Source: Cherax quadricarinatus
Taxonomy: Eukaryota > Arthropoda > Malacostraca > Decapoda > Parastacidae
Direction: 5' to 3'
Assembly: GCF_038502225.1 (NCBI RefSeq)
Contig: NC_091311.1
Coordinates: 32,013,716-32,077,715, forward strand
DNA length: 64,000 bases
Part shown: positions 1 to 10,864 of the stretch, piece by piece
Layout of the letters: each line of letters starts with the position of its first letter
Position numbering within the stretch: the stretch's first letter is position 1
Notes under the pieces: model-generated
The model's database searches: none
Seen by the model: the letters and a program-made list of their open reading frames with translations, nothing else
Told to the model about the DNA's origin: nothing
Translations under genes and position numbers: made by a program

Positions 1-319
1 GGACAGTACAGCCATGACACCAAGAGCTACTACATCAGTCACCGATGAGGGGACACTAGGGAATGAAGGAGATATACTGTATGCGATAACCCCATCGGAC
101 CCAAGGGGGGCCTGGGAAAAGGCAGGGAGAACAGCAAGAACTAATGAGGGGACTAAAGTCAATGAAGGAGCTAAACTATACACAGAGGCTCTAACAGGCA
201 ACTGCCATGTCCAGGAATAAATAAGCAGAGGGTCACCAGATAGGGAAGAGACAGTAAGAAGCAATGCATCAATGGCAGGAACTAATTTGAATCAGAGGAT
301 GCTCAGGGAAGCACAGTGA

Positions 320-802
320 AAGGATGAAAGGGAGAGGGCCATTTTTGTCTATGGGCTCCAAGAAGTAGATGAGGAAACTTACGAGGCAAGGAAACAGGAG
401 GAGAAAAAAGCGACTGAAAGCATCATGAAAGCAATAGGAGAGGATGACATGACTCAGCTGACAAATTTTCAGAGAATTGGGTGGTTTGCGAGGGAAAAAA
501 TGCGTCCAGTCAAAGTGATTTTCAAGGCAGAGTCAGCTCGAAACCGGATCCTGCAGGAGAAAGCACGCTTAAAGGACAATCAGTATGTACCTCGACGGAG
601 TGTGTACCTCGACCGAGACAGAACACAAGAAGAAAGGATGACACTGAAAGAGAGGGTGCAACGTCGCAAGGAGGAATGGGAGGCAAGGAAGGTGGAGAGC
701 TGGAGAAATCAGGCCCACGTGGAAGAACAAACACAACCCCCTCCAGTACCACCCACAGAAGGAACACAACCATGGCAATCTCAAAGCAACCAAACGACTT
801 AA
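320..802 (+). pseudogene. LINE A ORF1 (RNA-binding gag-like protein), partial
   Basis: An open frame follows an in-frame TGA at 317-319 and ends with TAA at about 800-802. It encodes a charged, helix-prone protein with a segment beginning RPVKVIFKAESARNRIL and continuing to a YLDRDRTQEERMTLKERVQRR stretch. This resembles the RNA-recognition-like and basic region of LINE ORF1 proteins, which coat the element's RNA. The sequence upstream (14-316) looks like the ORF1 N-terminus with several breaks. The C-terminus is rich in Q, P and T. The frame is broken relative to a full ORF1, so it is called a pseudogene. The family assignment is by pattern only. Confidence 0.6.
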
Positions 803-1286
803 CCCAAAACCTACTCACTGCACCCTCTGCCCCCATCCCCCTCAGCAGAAACCCCACCCCCACAGAAACCCACAGTAACCCACACATCCCCCTCTGCATA
901 AACCCCACCTCCACAGTAACCCTCAGTAACCCGTACATCCCCCTCAGCTCAAACCCCACCCCCAGAGAAACCCACAGTAACCCACACAATGTACCCTCTC
1001 CCGATATCCCCCTCACCACAAACTCCACCCTCACAGTAAAACACAGCAACTCACACACTGTACCCTCTATCCCCATCCCCCTCACCACAACCCCCTCTCC
1101 CATTGTAACCCCCCATAGGCCCTCTTCCCCCATCCCCCTCACCCCCACACCCACCCCCACCCCCCTGAAACCCTCATAGGCCCTCTGCCCCCACACCCCA
1201 CACCCCACACCACAGACCCCACCCCCACACCAACTCCCTATAGGCCCCTGCTCCCCCTAACCCACCTCTCTCCCCAGACCACAGTT
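803..1286 (+). repeat. C-rich degenerate repeat between LINE A ORF1 and ORF2
   Basis: About 450 bp built from variants of CCCCATCCCCCTCACCACAA and similar 20-40 bp units on the plus strand. It is very poor in G. One frame stays open to 1179 and reads as Pro/Thr/Ser/Asn-rich low-complexity peptide; the opposite strand also stays open as Gly/Val-rich peptide. Both look like by-products of the base bias. It sits exactly between ORF1 and the endonuclease start, so it may be an expanded linker of the element. Confidence 0.6.
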
Positions 1287-1298
1287 ATTAAAAAGAAG

Positions 1299-2360
1299 TT
1301 GAAGGTTTGGTACACGAACACGGATGGAATAACGAATAAATGTGAGGAGTGGAACGAAAGAATCAAGGAGTTATCCCCAGACATCGTAGCGGTTACAGAA
1401 ACGAAACTCACTGGGATAATAACAGATGCAATCTTCCCACCCGGATATCAGATCCTGAGGAAAGATAGATGGAGCAGGGGGGGAGGAGGGGTTGCACTAC
1501 TAATAAAAAACCAGTGGGGTTATCAAGAAATGAAAGGTATTTACGAGACTGGAGAAAGGGATTACATAGTAGGTACAGTTCAGTCAGGATTACACAAAGT
1601 AGTCATTGCAGTTATGTATAACCCACCACAGAACTGCAGGAGGCCAAGAGAAGAATATGATGAATGCATCAGAGCAATGGTGGACACTCTAGCTGAGGTG
1701 GCAAGAAGGGCCCACTCAAGTAGAGTGAAGTTACTGGCCATGGGCGACTTCAATCACAGGGAGATTGATTGGGAAAACCTGGAGCTACATGGGGGTCCCA
1801 AAACATGGAGAGCCAAGATGATGGATGTGGTGCTGGAAAATCTCATGCACCAACATGTTAGGGATGCTACCAGAGAGAGAGGGGAGGATGAACCAGCAAG
1901 ACTAGACTTCGTGTTCACCCTGAGTAGCTCAGACATTGAGCACATCACATATGAAAGGCCCCTTGGAGCTAGTGACCACGTAGTTATGAGCTTTAAATAC
2001 ATCGTGGAGCTAAAAGTGGAGAGGGTAACAGGAGTAGAAAGGGAAAAGCTAAACTATAAAAGGGGGGACTACACAGGAATGAGGATCTTCCTGCAGGAGG
2101 TTCAGTGGGAACAGGGGTTGGTAGGAAAATCAGTAAACGAAATGATGGACTTTGTAACAACAAAATGCAAGAAGGCAGAGGAAAGGTTTGTTCCCAAGGG
2201 TAACAGAAATAATGGGAAGGACAGAACGAGCCCTTGGTTTACCCAAAGGTGCAGGGAGGCAAAAACTAAGTGCTCTAGAGAATGGAAAAAGTACAGGAGG
2301 CAAAGAACGAGCCAGAAACGAGTATGCACAGATAAGGAGGGAGGCGCAGCGGCAGTGTGA
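1299..2360 (+). pseudogene. LINE A ORF2 N-terminal part: AP-like endonuclease
   Basis: 353 codons. Visible endonuclease motifs are VTETKL at residues about 32-37 (the metal-binding Glu), MGDFNHREIDW at about 148-158 (the GDxN motif) and SDHVV at 225-229 (the catalytic SDH). In LINEs this domain nicks the target DNA to prime reverse transcription. The first codon listed is TTG; translation may begin slightly upstream at the lysine run near 1290, or by reinitiation after ORF1. Homology switches to the next frame around 2300-2320, just after the residues EWKKYRRQ. A one-base-scale indel therefore separates this domain from its RT domain. The catalytic residues remain. Confidence 0.82.
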
Positions 2361-4077
2361 AAATGACATAGCATCGAAAGTCAAGTCTGACCCGAAACTA
2401 CTCTACAGCCACATCAGGAGGAAGACAACAGTCAAGGACCAGGTAATCAGGCTGAGGAAAGAAGGTGGGGAGCTCACAAGAAACGACCAGGAGGTATGTG
2501 AGGAGCTCAACATGAGATTTCAGGAAGTATTTACAGTGGAGGCTGAAGGGACAATGGGAAGACAAAACAGTGGCGTACAGCAACAAGGGATATACCAACA
2601 AGTGTTGGATGAATTACACACAACTGAGGAGGAGGTGGAGAAGCTCCTAAGTGACCTTGATACCTCAAAGGTTGTGGGACTGGAAAACATCTCTCCATGG
2701 GTCCTTAGAGAGGCAGCAGGGACACTACGTGTACCACTAACCAAAATCTTCAACACTTCCCTTGAAACTGGGCAACTACCTGAAGTATGGAAGAAGGCAA
2801 ATGCAGTCCCCATCTTTAAGAAGGGAGACAGAAATGAAGCACTAAATTATAGACCAGTGTCACTGACATGTATAGTACACAAAGTCTTGGAAAAGATTAT
2901 CAGGAGGAGAGTGGTGGAGCACCTGGAGCGGAACAAGATCATAAACTACAGCCAGTACGGATTCATGGAAGGTAAATCCTGTGTCACAAACCTACTAGAG
3001 TTTTATGACAAGGTAACTGAAGTAAGAAATGAAAGGGAGGGGTGGGTTGATTGCATTTTCGTGGATTGCAAGAAGGTCTTCGACATATTTCCTCACAAGA
3101 GATTAGTACAGAAGCTAGAGGAACAGGCACATATAACAGGAAGGGCACTGCAATGGATCAGAGAATACCTAACAGGGAGGCAACAGCGAGTCATGGTCCA
3201 TGATGAGGTATCACAGTGGGCGCCAGTGACGAACGGGGTTCCACAGGGGTCAGTCCTGGGACCAGTGCTATTCTTGGTATATGTGAAGGACATGACGGAA
3301 GGGATAGACTCAGAAGTGTCCCTGTTTGCAGATGACGTGAAGTTAATGAGGAGAATTAAATCAGACGCGGACCAGACAGGTCTACAAAGAGACCTGGACA
3401 GGCTGGATGTGTGTTCCAGAAACTGGCTCCTAGAATTTAACCCCGCCAAATGCAAAGTCATGAAGATCGGAGGAGGGCAAAGAAGACTGCAGACAGAGTA
3501 TAGGCTAGGTGGCCAAAGGATTCAAACCTCACTCAAGGAGAAAGACCTAGGAGTGAGTATAATACCGAGTACATCGCCAGAAGCACACATTAACCAGATA
3601 ACTGCTGCGGCATATGGGCGCTTGGCAAACCTGAGAATAGGGTTCCGGTACCTCAGTAAGGAATCGTTCAAGACTTTATACACTGTGTACGTCAGGCCCA
3701 TACTGGAGTACGCAGCACCAGTTTGGAACCCACACCTGGTCAAACACGACAAGAAATTAGAGAAAGTGCAAAGGTTTGCAACAAGGCTAGTTCCAGAACT
3801 AAGGGGAATGTCCTATGAAGAAAGGTTAAGGGAAATCGGTCTGACAACACTGGAGGACAGGAGGGTCAGGGGAGACATGATAACGACATACAAAATACTG
3901 CGTGGAATAGACAAGGTGGACAGAGACAGGATGTTCCAGAGATGGGACACAGAAACAAGGGGTCACAATGGGAAGATGAAGATTCAGATGAGCCAAAGGG
4001 ATGTTAGGAAGTATTTCTTCAGTCATAGAGTTGTTAGGAAGTGGAATAGCCTGGCAAGCGATGTAGTGGAGGCATGA
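2305..4077 (+). pseudogene. LINE A ORF2 C-terminal part: reverse transcriptase
   Basis: The open frame formally begins at 2188, but residues before about 2305 are a shadow of the endonuclease frame. RT landmarks in the formal 629-aa numbering are GFMEGKSC at about 258, FVDCKKVFD at about 291, VPQGSVLGP at about 351 and the catalytic FADD at 380-383. The C-terminal part after LEYAAPVW matches the region usual in CR1/Jockey LINEs and ends at TGA 4075-4077. In RT motif A the usual K-A-F-D reads K-V-F-D, and the following T-V-P reads I-F-P, so some decay is present. It would copy LINE RNA into DNA at a nicked target. It is separated by a frameshift from the endonuclease. Confidence 0.85.
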
Positions 4078-4239
4078 ACTATACATAGTTTTAAGACGAG
4101 GTATGATAAAGCTCATGGAGCAGGGGGAGAGAGGACCTGGTAGCGGTCGGTGAAGAGGCGGGGCCAGGAGCTGAGTCTCGACCCCTGCAACCACAATTAG
4201 GTGAGTACACACACACACAAGAGTAAAACAAGAGAGAGA

Positions 4240-5380
4240 GAGGGGTAGGTAGACTGCGTTTTTTTGGATTGTAACAAGGCTTTTGACACAGTTCCAGACA
4301 AGGATTATTGCATAAACTGGAGGACCAGGCAGGTATAACGAGGAAGGCATTGCAGTGGGTCAGGGAATACTTGTCAGGAAGACATCAGCGAGTCATGGTA
4401 CGTGACGAGGTGTCAGAGTGGGCGCCTGTAACGAGCGGGGTTCCACAGGAGTCAGTTCTAGGACCTGTCCTGTTTCTGGTATATGTGAACGACTTAACGG
4501 AAGGGATAGACTCAGAAGTGTCCCTGTTTGCAGATGATGTGAAGTTGATGAGAAGAATTCAATTGGACGAGGACCAGGCAGAACTACAAGGGGATCTGGA
4601 CAGGTTGCAGGCCTGGTCCAAAAACTGGATCCTAGATTTCAATCCCACGAAGTGCAAAGTCATGAAGATTCGGGAACGGCAAAGAAGACCGCAGACGGAG
4701 TACAGTCTCGGGGGCCAGAGACTACAAATCTCACCCAAAGAAAAGAATCTTGGGGTGAGTATAACACCGGGTACATCTCCTGTGCCGCACATCAGCCAAA
4801 TAACTGCTGCAGCATATGGGCGCCTAGCAAATTTAAGAATTGCATTCCGACATCTCAATAAGAAATCGTTCAGGACCCTGTACACCGTGTATGTCAGGCC
4901 TATATTGGAGTATACAGCACCAGTGTATAACCCACCCCTAAACAAGCACGTAAGGAAATTACAGAAAGTACAAAGGTTTGCAGTAAGACTAGTAGCGGAG
5001 CTAAGGGGCATGGTCTACGAGGAGAGGTTAAGGGAAATCGACCTGATGACACTGGAGGACAGGAAAGATAGGGGGGATATGATGACGACATAAAAAATAC
5101 TGAGAGGACTTGACAAGGTGGACAGAGACAGGATGTTCCAGACATGGGACACAGCAACAAGGGGTCATAGTTGGAAGTTTTAGACTCAGATGAATCACAG
5201 GGATGTTAGGAAGTATTTCTTCAGTCACAGAGTTGTCAGGAAGTGATGTAGTCTAGGCAGGATCCATACTTAACTTTAAGAAGAGGTATGATAATGGTCA
5301 TAGAGCTAGTGAAGAGGCGGGGTCAGATTCGACCCCTACAACCACAACTAGGTGATCACACACACACACACACACACAAA
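4240..5380 (+). mobile_element. LINE A copy 2, 5'-truncated, head-to-tail with copy 1
   Basis: A second LINE A begins a few bases after the (AC)n tail of copy 1. It starts inside RT motif A (a DCNKAFDTVPD-like reading at about 4270-4305). An open frame at 4308-5093 keeps SGVPQESVLGP and the catalytic FADD near codon 76. The C-terminal region is then broken by a stop (TAA at about 5091). Its 3' end at about 5290-5380 has the GGTGA(AC)n tail. Protein identity to copy 1 is high but clearly not perfect, so the two are separate insertions or diverged duplicates. Confidence 0.85.
4308..5093 (+). pseudogene. LINE A copy 2 reverse-transcriptase fragment
   Basis: 261 codons covering RT motifs B to E and part of the C-terminal domain. 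Motif VPQ(E)SVLGP has Glu where copy 1 has Gly. FADDVKLMRRI is intact. The frame begins after a frameshift that cut off motif A, and ends at a TAA just after an RGDMMTT segment that in copy 1 continues for about 60 more residues. It is non-functional as a polymerase because the fingers and motif A are missing. Confidence 0.8.
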
Positions 5381-5383
5381 ACT

Positions 5384-5423
<40 letters not shown>

Positions 5424-5425
5424 GT
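5380..5425. repeat. (CT)n microsatellite
   Basis: A run of CT dinucleotides directly downstream of the (AC)n tail of LINE A copy 2. It may be an extension of the same tail. The antisense frame reads as an RE repeat and is not a gene. Confidence 0.9.
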
Positions 5426-5439
5426 AGCTTGTTAATTTT

Positions 5440-6870
5440 TTAGTCAACAAATGCCCCGTTCCCGACGTCAGCCTCGTCATTAGTTCCGTTGTCAGTCCCG
5501 TCGTTAGTCCTGTTGTCATCTCCGTTATAATAAGATAAAAGAGGAGTGCTGCTGTAGTCGTCAGTCCCACTGTTAGTTTCGTTATCATGTACCACGTCAA
5601 ACATTTAGTCAGCGTTTTGATTAACGAATAAAAAGTTAAATTTGACGTATTTTAACACCCCAAAAGTAAATGGAGATTTAGACAATGCATTTATTTCTTA
5701 TAAACAGCATATTTGCTTATTTTTCACGAGACGAAAGTTGATGAAACAAACTGTAAAATCTTGTGCCTTTGCCTTTGTCCTTCGTTCTCCTTTATCCCTC
5801 ACTCTTTTGTCCCTCGTCCTTTCCCTAACCTCTTACTGGCAATGTCTCTCCTCCAACCTCGGGGACAAACCTGGAGGAGTTACGAGAATGAATTATGTAA
5901 ACGAGTTCGAGGTCTTCATTGTACGAAGTCAAGGAACATTCTCATTACGAGGCCACTGGCAGCTCGTAACTGATGTTTACCCCGGGGTAGTGTATCACAG
6001 GAGGAGGATAATGAAACAGGGAAATGAAGTAAAAGAATGATGGAAGGGAGAATAACATAATAACATGAAGGGGGAGAATAATGATATAATTGAGTAAAGG
6101 AATGGCACTGCCGAGGAGCAAATGGATATTCTAAGAGGAAGGTAAGCGTAAGTCAGTAAGAAAGATCTTCTTATACGAAATTTAAAGAGAGAAATAGTAT
6201 GGAAGCCCAAGTATACAGGAATCCTAGATGCAGAGGAGAAACCTGGAAAACTTCAATAAGTTCCTGAGCAGCGCAAAAGGAGTCATCACCTAAGAGAATT
6301 ATACAAAGGGTTTAGGAAACCTACAGAACGTGCAGAAGGAGGAGGAGGAGGAGCCTAGGATGATCGACAACAATCAGGAAAAGCTCAAGAAACTGTGAAG
6401 TTGATACTTTGGCTATGCTCGTGATCTTCCTAGTTCCAGAAACCACCGTCAAACATGCTTCGGTCTCCGCAAAAATAAAATATAGAATAATGTACATTCT
6501 TTGTGTGTATTTACTAAGATATACCAGTGAGTGTAAACATCATGGGCAGAGTGCAACACTGGTTCAGATATTTAGTATGTATTGCACAGAGTCTGACACG
6601 CAATGCAAGCTGTTTTGTTTTTCATGTTAACTTGTGTTGCTGGAATGTTGCACTTCTTTCTCTAGAATAAACTCTAGTAACTTAGCTGGACATTTTCTTT
6701 CCTTGAATAATAAGTAAATGTTTTTAGTGTCCAAACTTATGTTAAGTATATCAAATATATGATGGTGTGGCTATTATAATAGACTCAGGCATAATATTAC
6801 AAAAAAGTATGTAATGCAAATAAATACAAAAAAAAAAAAAAAAATAGATATATGCAACTTTAAGTAAGAT
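5440..6870. other. No gene recognised; short degenerate repeat at the left edge
   Basis: From 5440 to 5590 there is a degenerate 12-15 bp repeat built on variants of GTTAGTCCCGTTGTC. The remainder is AT-leaning unique-looking sequence with short chance frames only (5642-6040 and 6409-6630 have no recognisable composition or motif) and a poly-A run at about 6828-6843. Confidence 0.55.
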
Positions 6871-6879
6871 TTTTATGAA

Positions 6880-6985
6880 AATGTTTCGTCCATCAGAGAC
6901 TTGATCAATCTAATCATTGGACTGATAAAATATCTGGTGGGCGAAACGATTCGCCAAGTTGGTCAACGTTTCATGTTCGTCTCAT
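6880..6985 (+). repeat. Penelope-like hairpin fragment
   Basis: Contains ACTGATAAAATAT followed by CTGGTGGGCGAAACG. This is the same layout as the CTGAAGA / stem / GAAACG module of the repeat at 15.6 kb, with a degraded first part. An opposing GTTTCGTCCATCAGA lies just upstream, giving a partial foldback. It is a short, eroded relative only. Confidence 0.45.
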
Positions 6986-7524
6986 GTGGGATAGACAATA
7001 TTTTCTCTGAATAACTGTGATTCATTTTTTATACGCGATTCATCACTGGCAAATTTACACAGAATCTCCGTTTTTCTTTTTTTAATAAATAAAATTTTGC
7101 TGAATTTTCAAGTTTAACTTTAAAATCATCAATTAAAATAAGTTATGACTTTTTTTTTTGTTGCCTCTGTAAAATGCATAAATTATTAGATAATTTAAGT
7201 GACTTAATTTTTGAGGAAAGAAAAATTTCTCTTACAAATCAGAATGAATAAAAACTCGATTTAAAAAACTTACTCTCTTTTCCATATTTAAAATTTCTGT
7301 GAATTCATTTTGTCTTCCATTTACAAATTTTCACGCGCTTAACCAGCACTTTATTTATAACTCATCCTGTGGTTTAATTAGTTGAATATCATATTACAAA
7401 ATAAATATACTTAATTGTGCAGTTAAGGAAGATGATGGATGGTAGGCTTCAGGGAGACATCAAAATATTTTTCCTCGAAGCGTTGTTAACTACTTCTCCG
7501 ACGCTGTGAGTTCCCATGATCTAG
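6986..7524. other. AT-rich spacer, nothing recognised
   Basis: Strongly AT-rich, with T and A homopolymer runs. No convincing frame, RNA gene or repeat was seen until the 37-bp minisatellite begins. Confidence 0.5.
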
Positions 7525-8365
7525 GTACCTCCACCACTCTCGGAGGTGAATAACCTACACGGTACCTCCACCACTCCCTGCAGTGAATGACCTACACGGT
7601 ACCTCCACCACTCCCTGCAGTGAATGACCTACACGGTACCTTCACCACTCCCTGCAATGAATGACCTACACGGTACCTCCACCACTCCCTGCAGTGAATG
7701 ACCTACACGGTACCTCCACCACTCCCTGCAGTGAATGACCTACACGGTACCTCCACCACTCCCTGCAGTGAATGACCTACACGGTACCTCCACCACTCCC
7801 TGCAGTGAATGACCTACACGGTACCCTCACCACTCCCTGCAGTGAATGACCTACATGGTACATCCACCACTCCCTGCAGTGAATGACCTACACGGTACCT
7901 TCACCACTCCCTGCAATGAATGGCCTACACGGTACCTCCACCACTCCCTGCAGTGAATGACCTACACGGTACCTTCACCACTCCCTGCAATGAATGGCCT
8001 ACACGGTACCTCCACCACTCCCTGCAGTGAATGACCTACACGGTACCCTCACCACTCCCTGCAGTGAATGACCTACATGGTACATCCACCACTCCCTTCA
8101 GTGAATGACCTACACGGTACCTCCACCACTCCCTGCAATGAATGACCTACACGGTACCCTCACCACTCCCTGCAATGAATGGCCTACACGGTACCTCCAC
8201 CACTCCCTTCAGTGAATGACCTACACGGTACCTTCACCACTCCCTGCAATGAATGGCCTACACGGTACCCTCACTACTCCCTGCAGAGAATGACCTACAC
8301 TGTACCCTCACCACTCCCTGCAGTGAATGACCTACAGGGTACCTTCACCACTCCCTGCAGCCTCT
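7525..8365. repeat. 37-bp minisatellite (about 22-23 copies)
   Basis: The monomer contains CGGTACCTCCACCACTCCCT followed by GCAGTGAATGACCTACA, 37 bp in all, with a KpnI-like GGTACC in nearly every copy. Variants are point changes such as CGGTACC to TGGTACA, AGTGAATG to AATGAATG, and CTGCAG to TTCAG. The first copy at 7525 is diverged. The last copy abuts a LINE B fragment. Units are contiguous with no spacers, so this is not a CRISPR array. Frames through it are chance. Confidence 0.93.
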
Positions 8366-8371
8366 CTTAGA

Positions 8372-9440
8372 AGACTGGAGATCATCCTCGGCTCCATTCT
8401 GTTCCTCATCCTCATATCAGATATAGACAGAGATGTAACCCACAGCACCGTATCATCCTTTGCAGACGATACTAGGATCTGCATGAGGCTGTCATCTACT
8501 GAGGACGCGGTTAACCTCAAAGAAGATATAAACAAAGTTTTCCAGTGGGCAACAGAAAATAATATGATTTTTAATGAGGACAAATTCCAACTATTCCGTT
8601 ATGGAAAACTGGAGGAGATAATAACTAGAACAGAGTATACTACAAACTCTGGTCATACAATAGAGCGGAAAAATAATGTAAGGGACCTGGGAGTAGTAAT
8701 GTCTGAGGATCTCACTTTCAAGGATCACAACAGTGCCACGATCACAAGTGCAAAGAAAATGATAGGATGGATAATGAGAACGTTCAAAACGAGAGATGCC
8801 AAGCCAATGATGATCCTTTACAAATCACTTGTTCTCTCTAGGCTGGAATACTGCTTTACATTAACATCTCCTTTCAAAGCAGATGAAATTGCAGATCTAG
8901 AGAGTGTACAGAGAACCTTTACTGCACATATAAGTTCTATCAAACACCTCAACTACTGGGATCGATTGGAAGCACTTGACTTGTACTCGTTGGAAAGCAG
9001 GCGAGAGAGATATATCATAATCTACACTTGGAAAATCCTGGAAGGAATGGTCCCGAATCTACACACAGAAATCACTCCCTGAGAAAGTAAAAGACTGGAC
9101 AGGCGATGCAAAATACCCCCAATGAAAAGTAGGGGCGCCATTGGTACACTAAGGGAAAACACTATAAGTGTCCGGGGCCGAAGACTGTTCAACAGTCTCC
9201 CACCAGGCACAAGGGGAATTACCAATAGGTCCCTGGCTACCTTCAAGAGGGAGCTGGACAGATACTTAAAGTCGGTGCCGGATCAGCCGGGCTGTGGTTC
9301 GTACGTTGGTCTACGTGCGGCCAGCAGTAACAGCCTCGTTGATCAGGCCCTGATCCACCGGGAGGCCTGGTGGTAGAACGGGCCGCGGGGGCGTTGATCC
9401 CCGGAATACCCTCCAGGTAGACTCCAGGTAGGTAGATCAG
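8372..9440 (+). mobile_element. LINE B copy 1, 5'-truncated CR1/Jockey-group element
   Basis: It begins abruptly in the RT core (a PILFLILISDIDRD-like reading) directly after the 37-bp minisatellite. The frame 8327-9082 contains FADDTRICMRLSS (catalytic FADD) and the thumb region. A TGA after EITP at about 9080 separates it from a second in-frame piece at 9122-9376 containing the family-typical C-terminus (PDQPGCGSYVGLRAASSN). The 3' end is GC-rich and closes with short ACTCCAGGTAG repeats at about 9408-9440. It is non-autonomous because it lacks endonuclease and RT motifs 1-A. Confidence 0.88.
8385..9376 (+). pseudogene. LINE B reverse-transcriptase fragment, one nonsense codon
   Basis: Covers RT motif C (FADD at about 8459-8470) to the protein C-terminus. 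It is interrupted at about 9080 by TGA where the intact copy at 20.4 kb continues with a Tyr codon. Apart from that, the reading frame is maintained across the break, which suggests a relatively recent loss. Confidence 0.8.
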
Positions 9441-10650
9441 AGGTGACAAAGGTGTTTCTTTTGGGAGACTGGAGACTAAATTTGACAAAGGTGTCTCTTG
9501 GAATACTGGAAACCAAAGGTGACAAAACAGAAAGACTTTTTATGGAAAGTTATTTCACAGATTTTTTTTTTTTGGAAATTCAGTAAGTCAACCGATGTTT
9601 ATAATTATATACAAGAGTATTACAGTCTCATGTTTAATGTCTATAAAGAGAAGTGAGTGAGTGCGACGGCCATGTTGTAACATCAAATGAAAACTGACGC
9701 CCCACGAGGCGGTTCAGAGGAATAATTACGACGATGGTTTTGTAAAACAAAAACATATCTTTTAGTCTGTTTTAAATGTATTGACGATACTGCTCTCTGT
9801 AACTTCCTTTGGTAAACCTTTACTCTTTGTCTATCACTATATTAGAGAAAATTATCCATTTTCTTTACAACCATAGGGAACTGTTCTGAATCAAAATTGT
9901 AGAGAGACATAATGAAACCTGTCACGCCCTTTAATAACTGAAAATACAATATTTGTATTAGCTGGTCTTGTAGTGATCAAGAAATTAAATTATTTTAAAT
10001 CTTCCATTCAGCACACTTCTTACCATGGTATGTGTAAAGTATAGGTATGACACCACTGAATACTGTGATTTCGTTTTTAAATGACACTAGAAACCTCCCA
10101 TCACCTTTGACGATATGATCTGTATATATTTTTTAGATTGTGTGGACAGGTATGGAGGTAGAAGACCTCAGACAAAATCCCCAAAGTTCCGACTGAGAGA
10201 GGAATGAAATGCCATAAGTTCCTATGAGCGTGTTATCATTAATGAACGTGTCATCTCAAATTCGCTTGTCATTATATGACAAACACCAGCATCAGAAGAA
10301 CTTTCCATAATTCTCCTGACAAATAAAATACCATCACCAATTAGACACGGTAAAAATACGCCTACAAATACTATGCGTGTAAAATACCACCCAGACAAAT
10401 ATCATCAATATAAACACAGAAATACCAAGCATATAAAGGTGTGCATGCCAGCAGTCACTTGTTTTATGCTTGTAAACAAAGTCACCCTCTCGAGCGTCCC
10501 TCTAATATTCAGCGGTGCAGAGAGCAGTAATTAACATTTAATTACCTGAGGGAGCCCAAAAATGATGACACACGACAAACGAGGCTTCTCACCTGTTGAA
10601 GCAAATTACGGGGAGTTCAGCTTGTTCCCATAAGACCTGCAACCTGTTGA
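9441..10650. other. Spacer without recognisable gene
   Basis: Mixed-composition sequence with a T run at about 9561-9571. No frame longer than about 60 codons looks coding. Nothing was assigned. Confidence 0.5.
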
Positions 10651-10654
10651 GTGT

Positions 10655-10835
10655 GAGCGATCGTGGTGGGAGTTTTAGAGGTGTGAGTTCTTGAGGTGTG
10701 AGCTGTAGTGGTGTGAGATCTAGAGGCGTGAGCTCTAGTGGTGTGAGATGTAGAGGCGTGAGATCTAGAGGTATGAAATAAAATGGTGTGAGCTCTGAAG
10801 GTGTAGAGATGTGAGTCCTAAAGGTGTGTGAGGTC
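10655..10835. repeat. Degenerate 17-18 bp tandem repeat
   Basis: Units resemble GGTGTGAGCTCTAGT, alternating 'GTGTGAG' with 'TCTAGAGG' or 'TCTAGTGG', about ten copies with frequent point changes. A related but longer-period block occurs at 12150-12320. The antisense Leu/Thr/Pro-rich frame is a product of the repeat. Confidence 0.7.
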
Positions 10836-10864
10836 TGGTGCAACAAGCTACGATGCCAACTCGG

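Larger units (their letters stand above)
1..4225 (+). mobile_element. LINE A copy 1, CR1/Jockey-group non-LTR retrotransposon, nearly full length
   Basis: The element reads in order: remains of ORF1, a C-rich proline-coding stretch, an endonuclease frame, a reverse-transcriptase frame, and a short 3' UTR ending in an (AC)n tail at about 4204-4220. This two-ORF order and the motifs (apurinic-type endonuclease, FADD reverse transcriptase) are those of CR1/Jockey-group LINEs. The window starts inside it, so its 5' end is not seen. It carries a nonsense codon in ORF1 and a frameshift between endonuclease and RT, so this copy is probably inactive. Its 3' end recurs at about 4.2-5.4, 23.7-24.1, 32.8-33.4 and 52.0-52.5 kb. 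The exact clade (CR1, L2 or Jockey) is not resolved by eye. Confidence 0.88.

Noticed and set aside
522..1208. 228-codon minus-strand frame rich in Gly and Val
   Set aside because: Antisense of the C-rich linker and ORF1 of LINE A; openness follows from base bias.
7525..8365. Possible CRISPR-like regular repeats (37-bp, also 20-bp at 13.2 kb and 32-bp at 56.0 kb)
   Set aside because: Units are contiguous with no unique spacers, and the context is eukaryotic.
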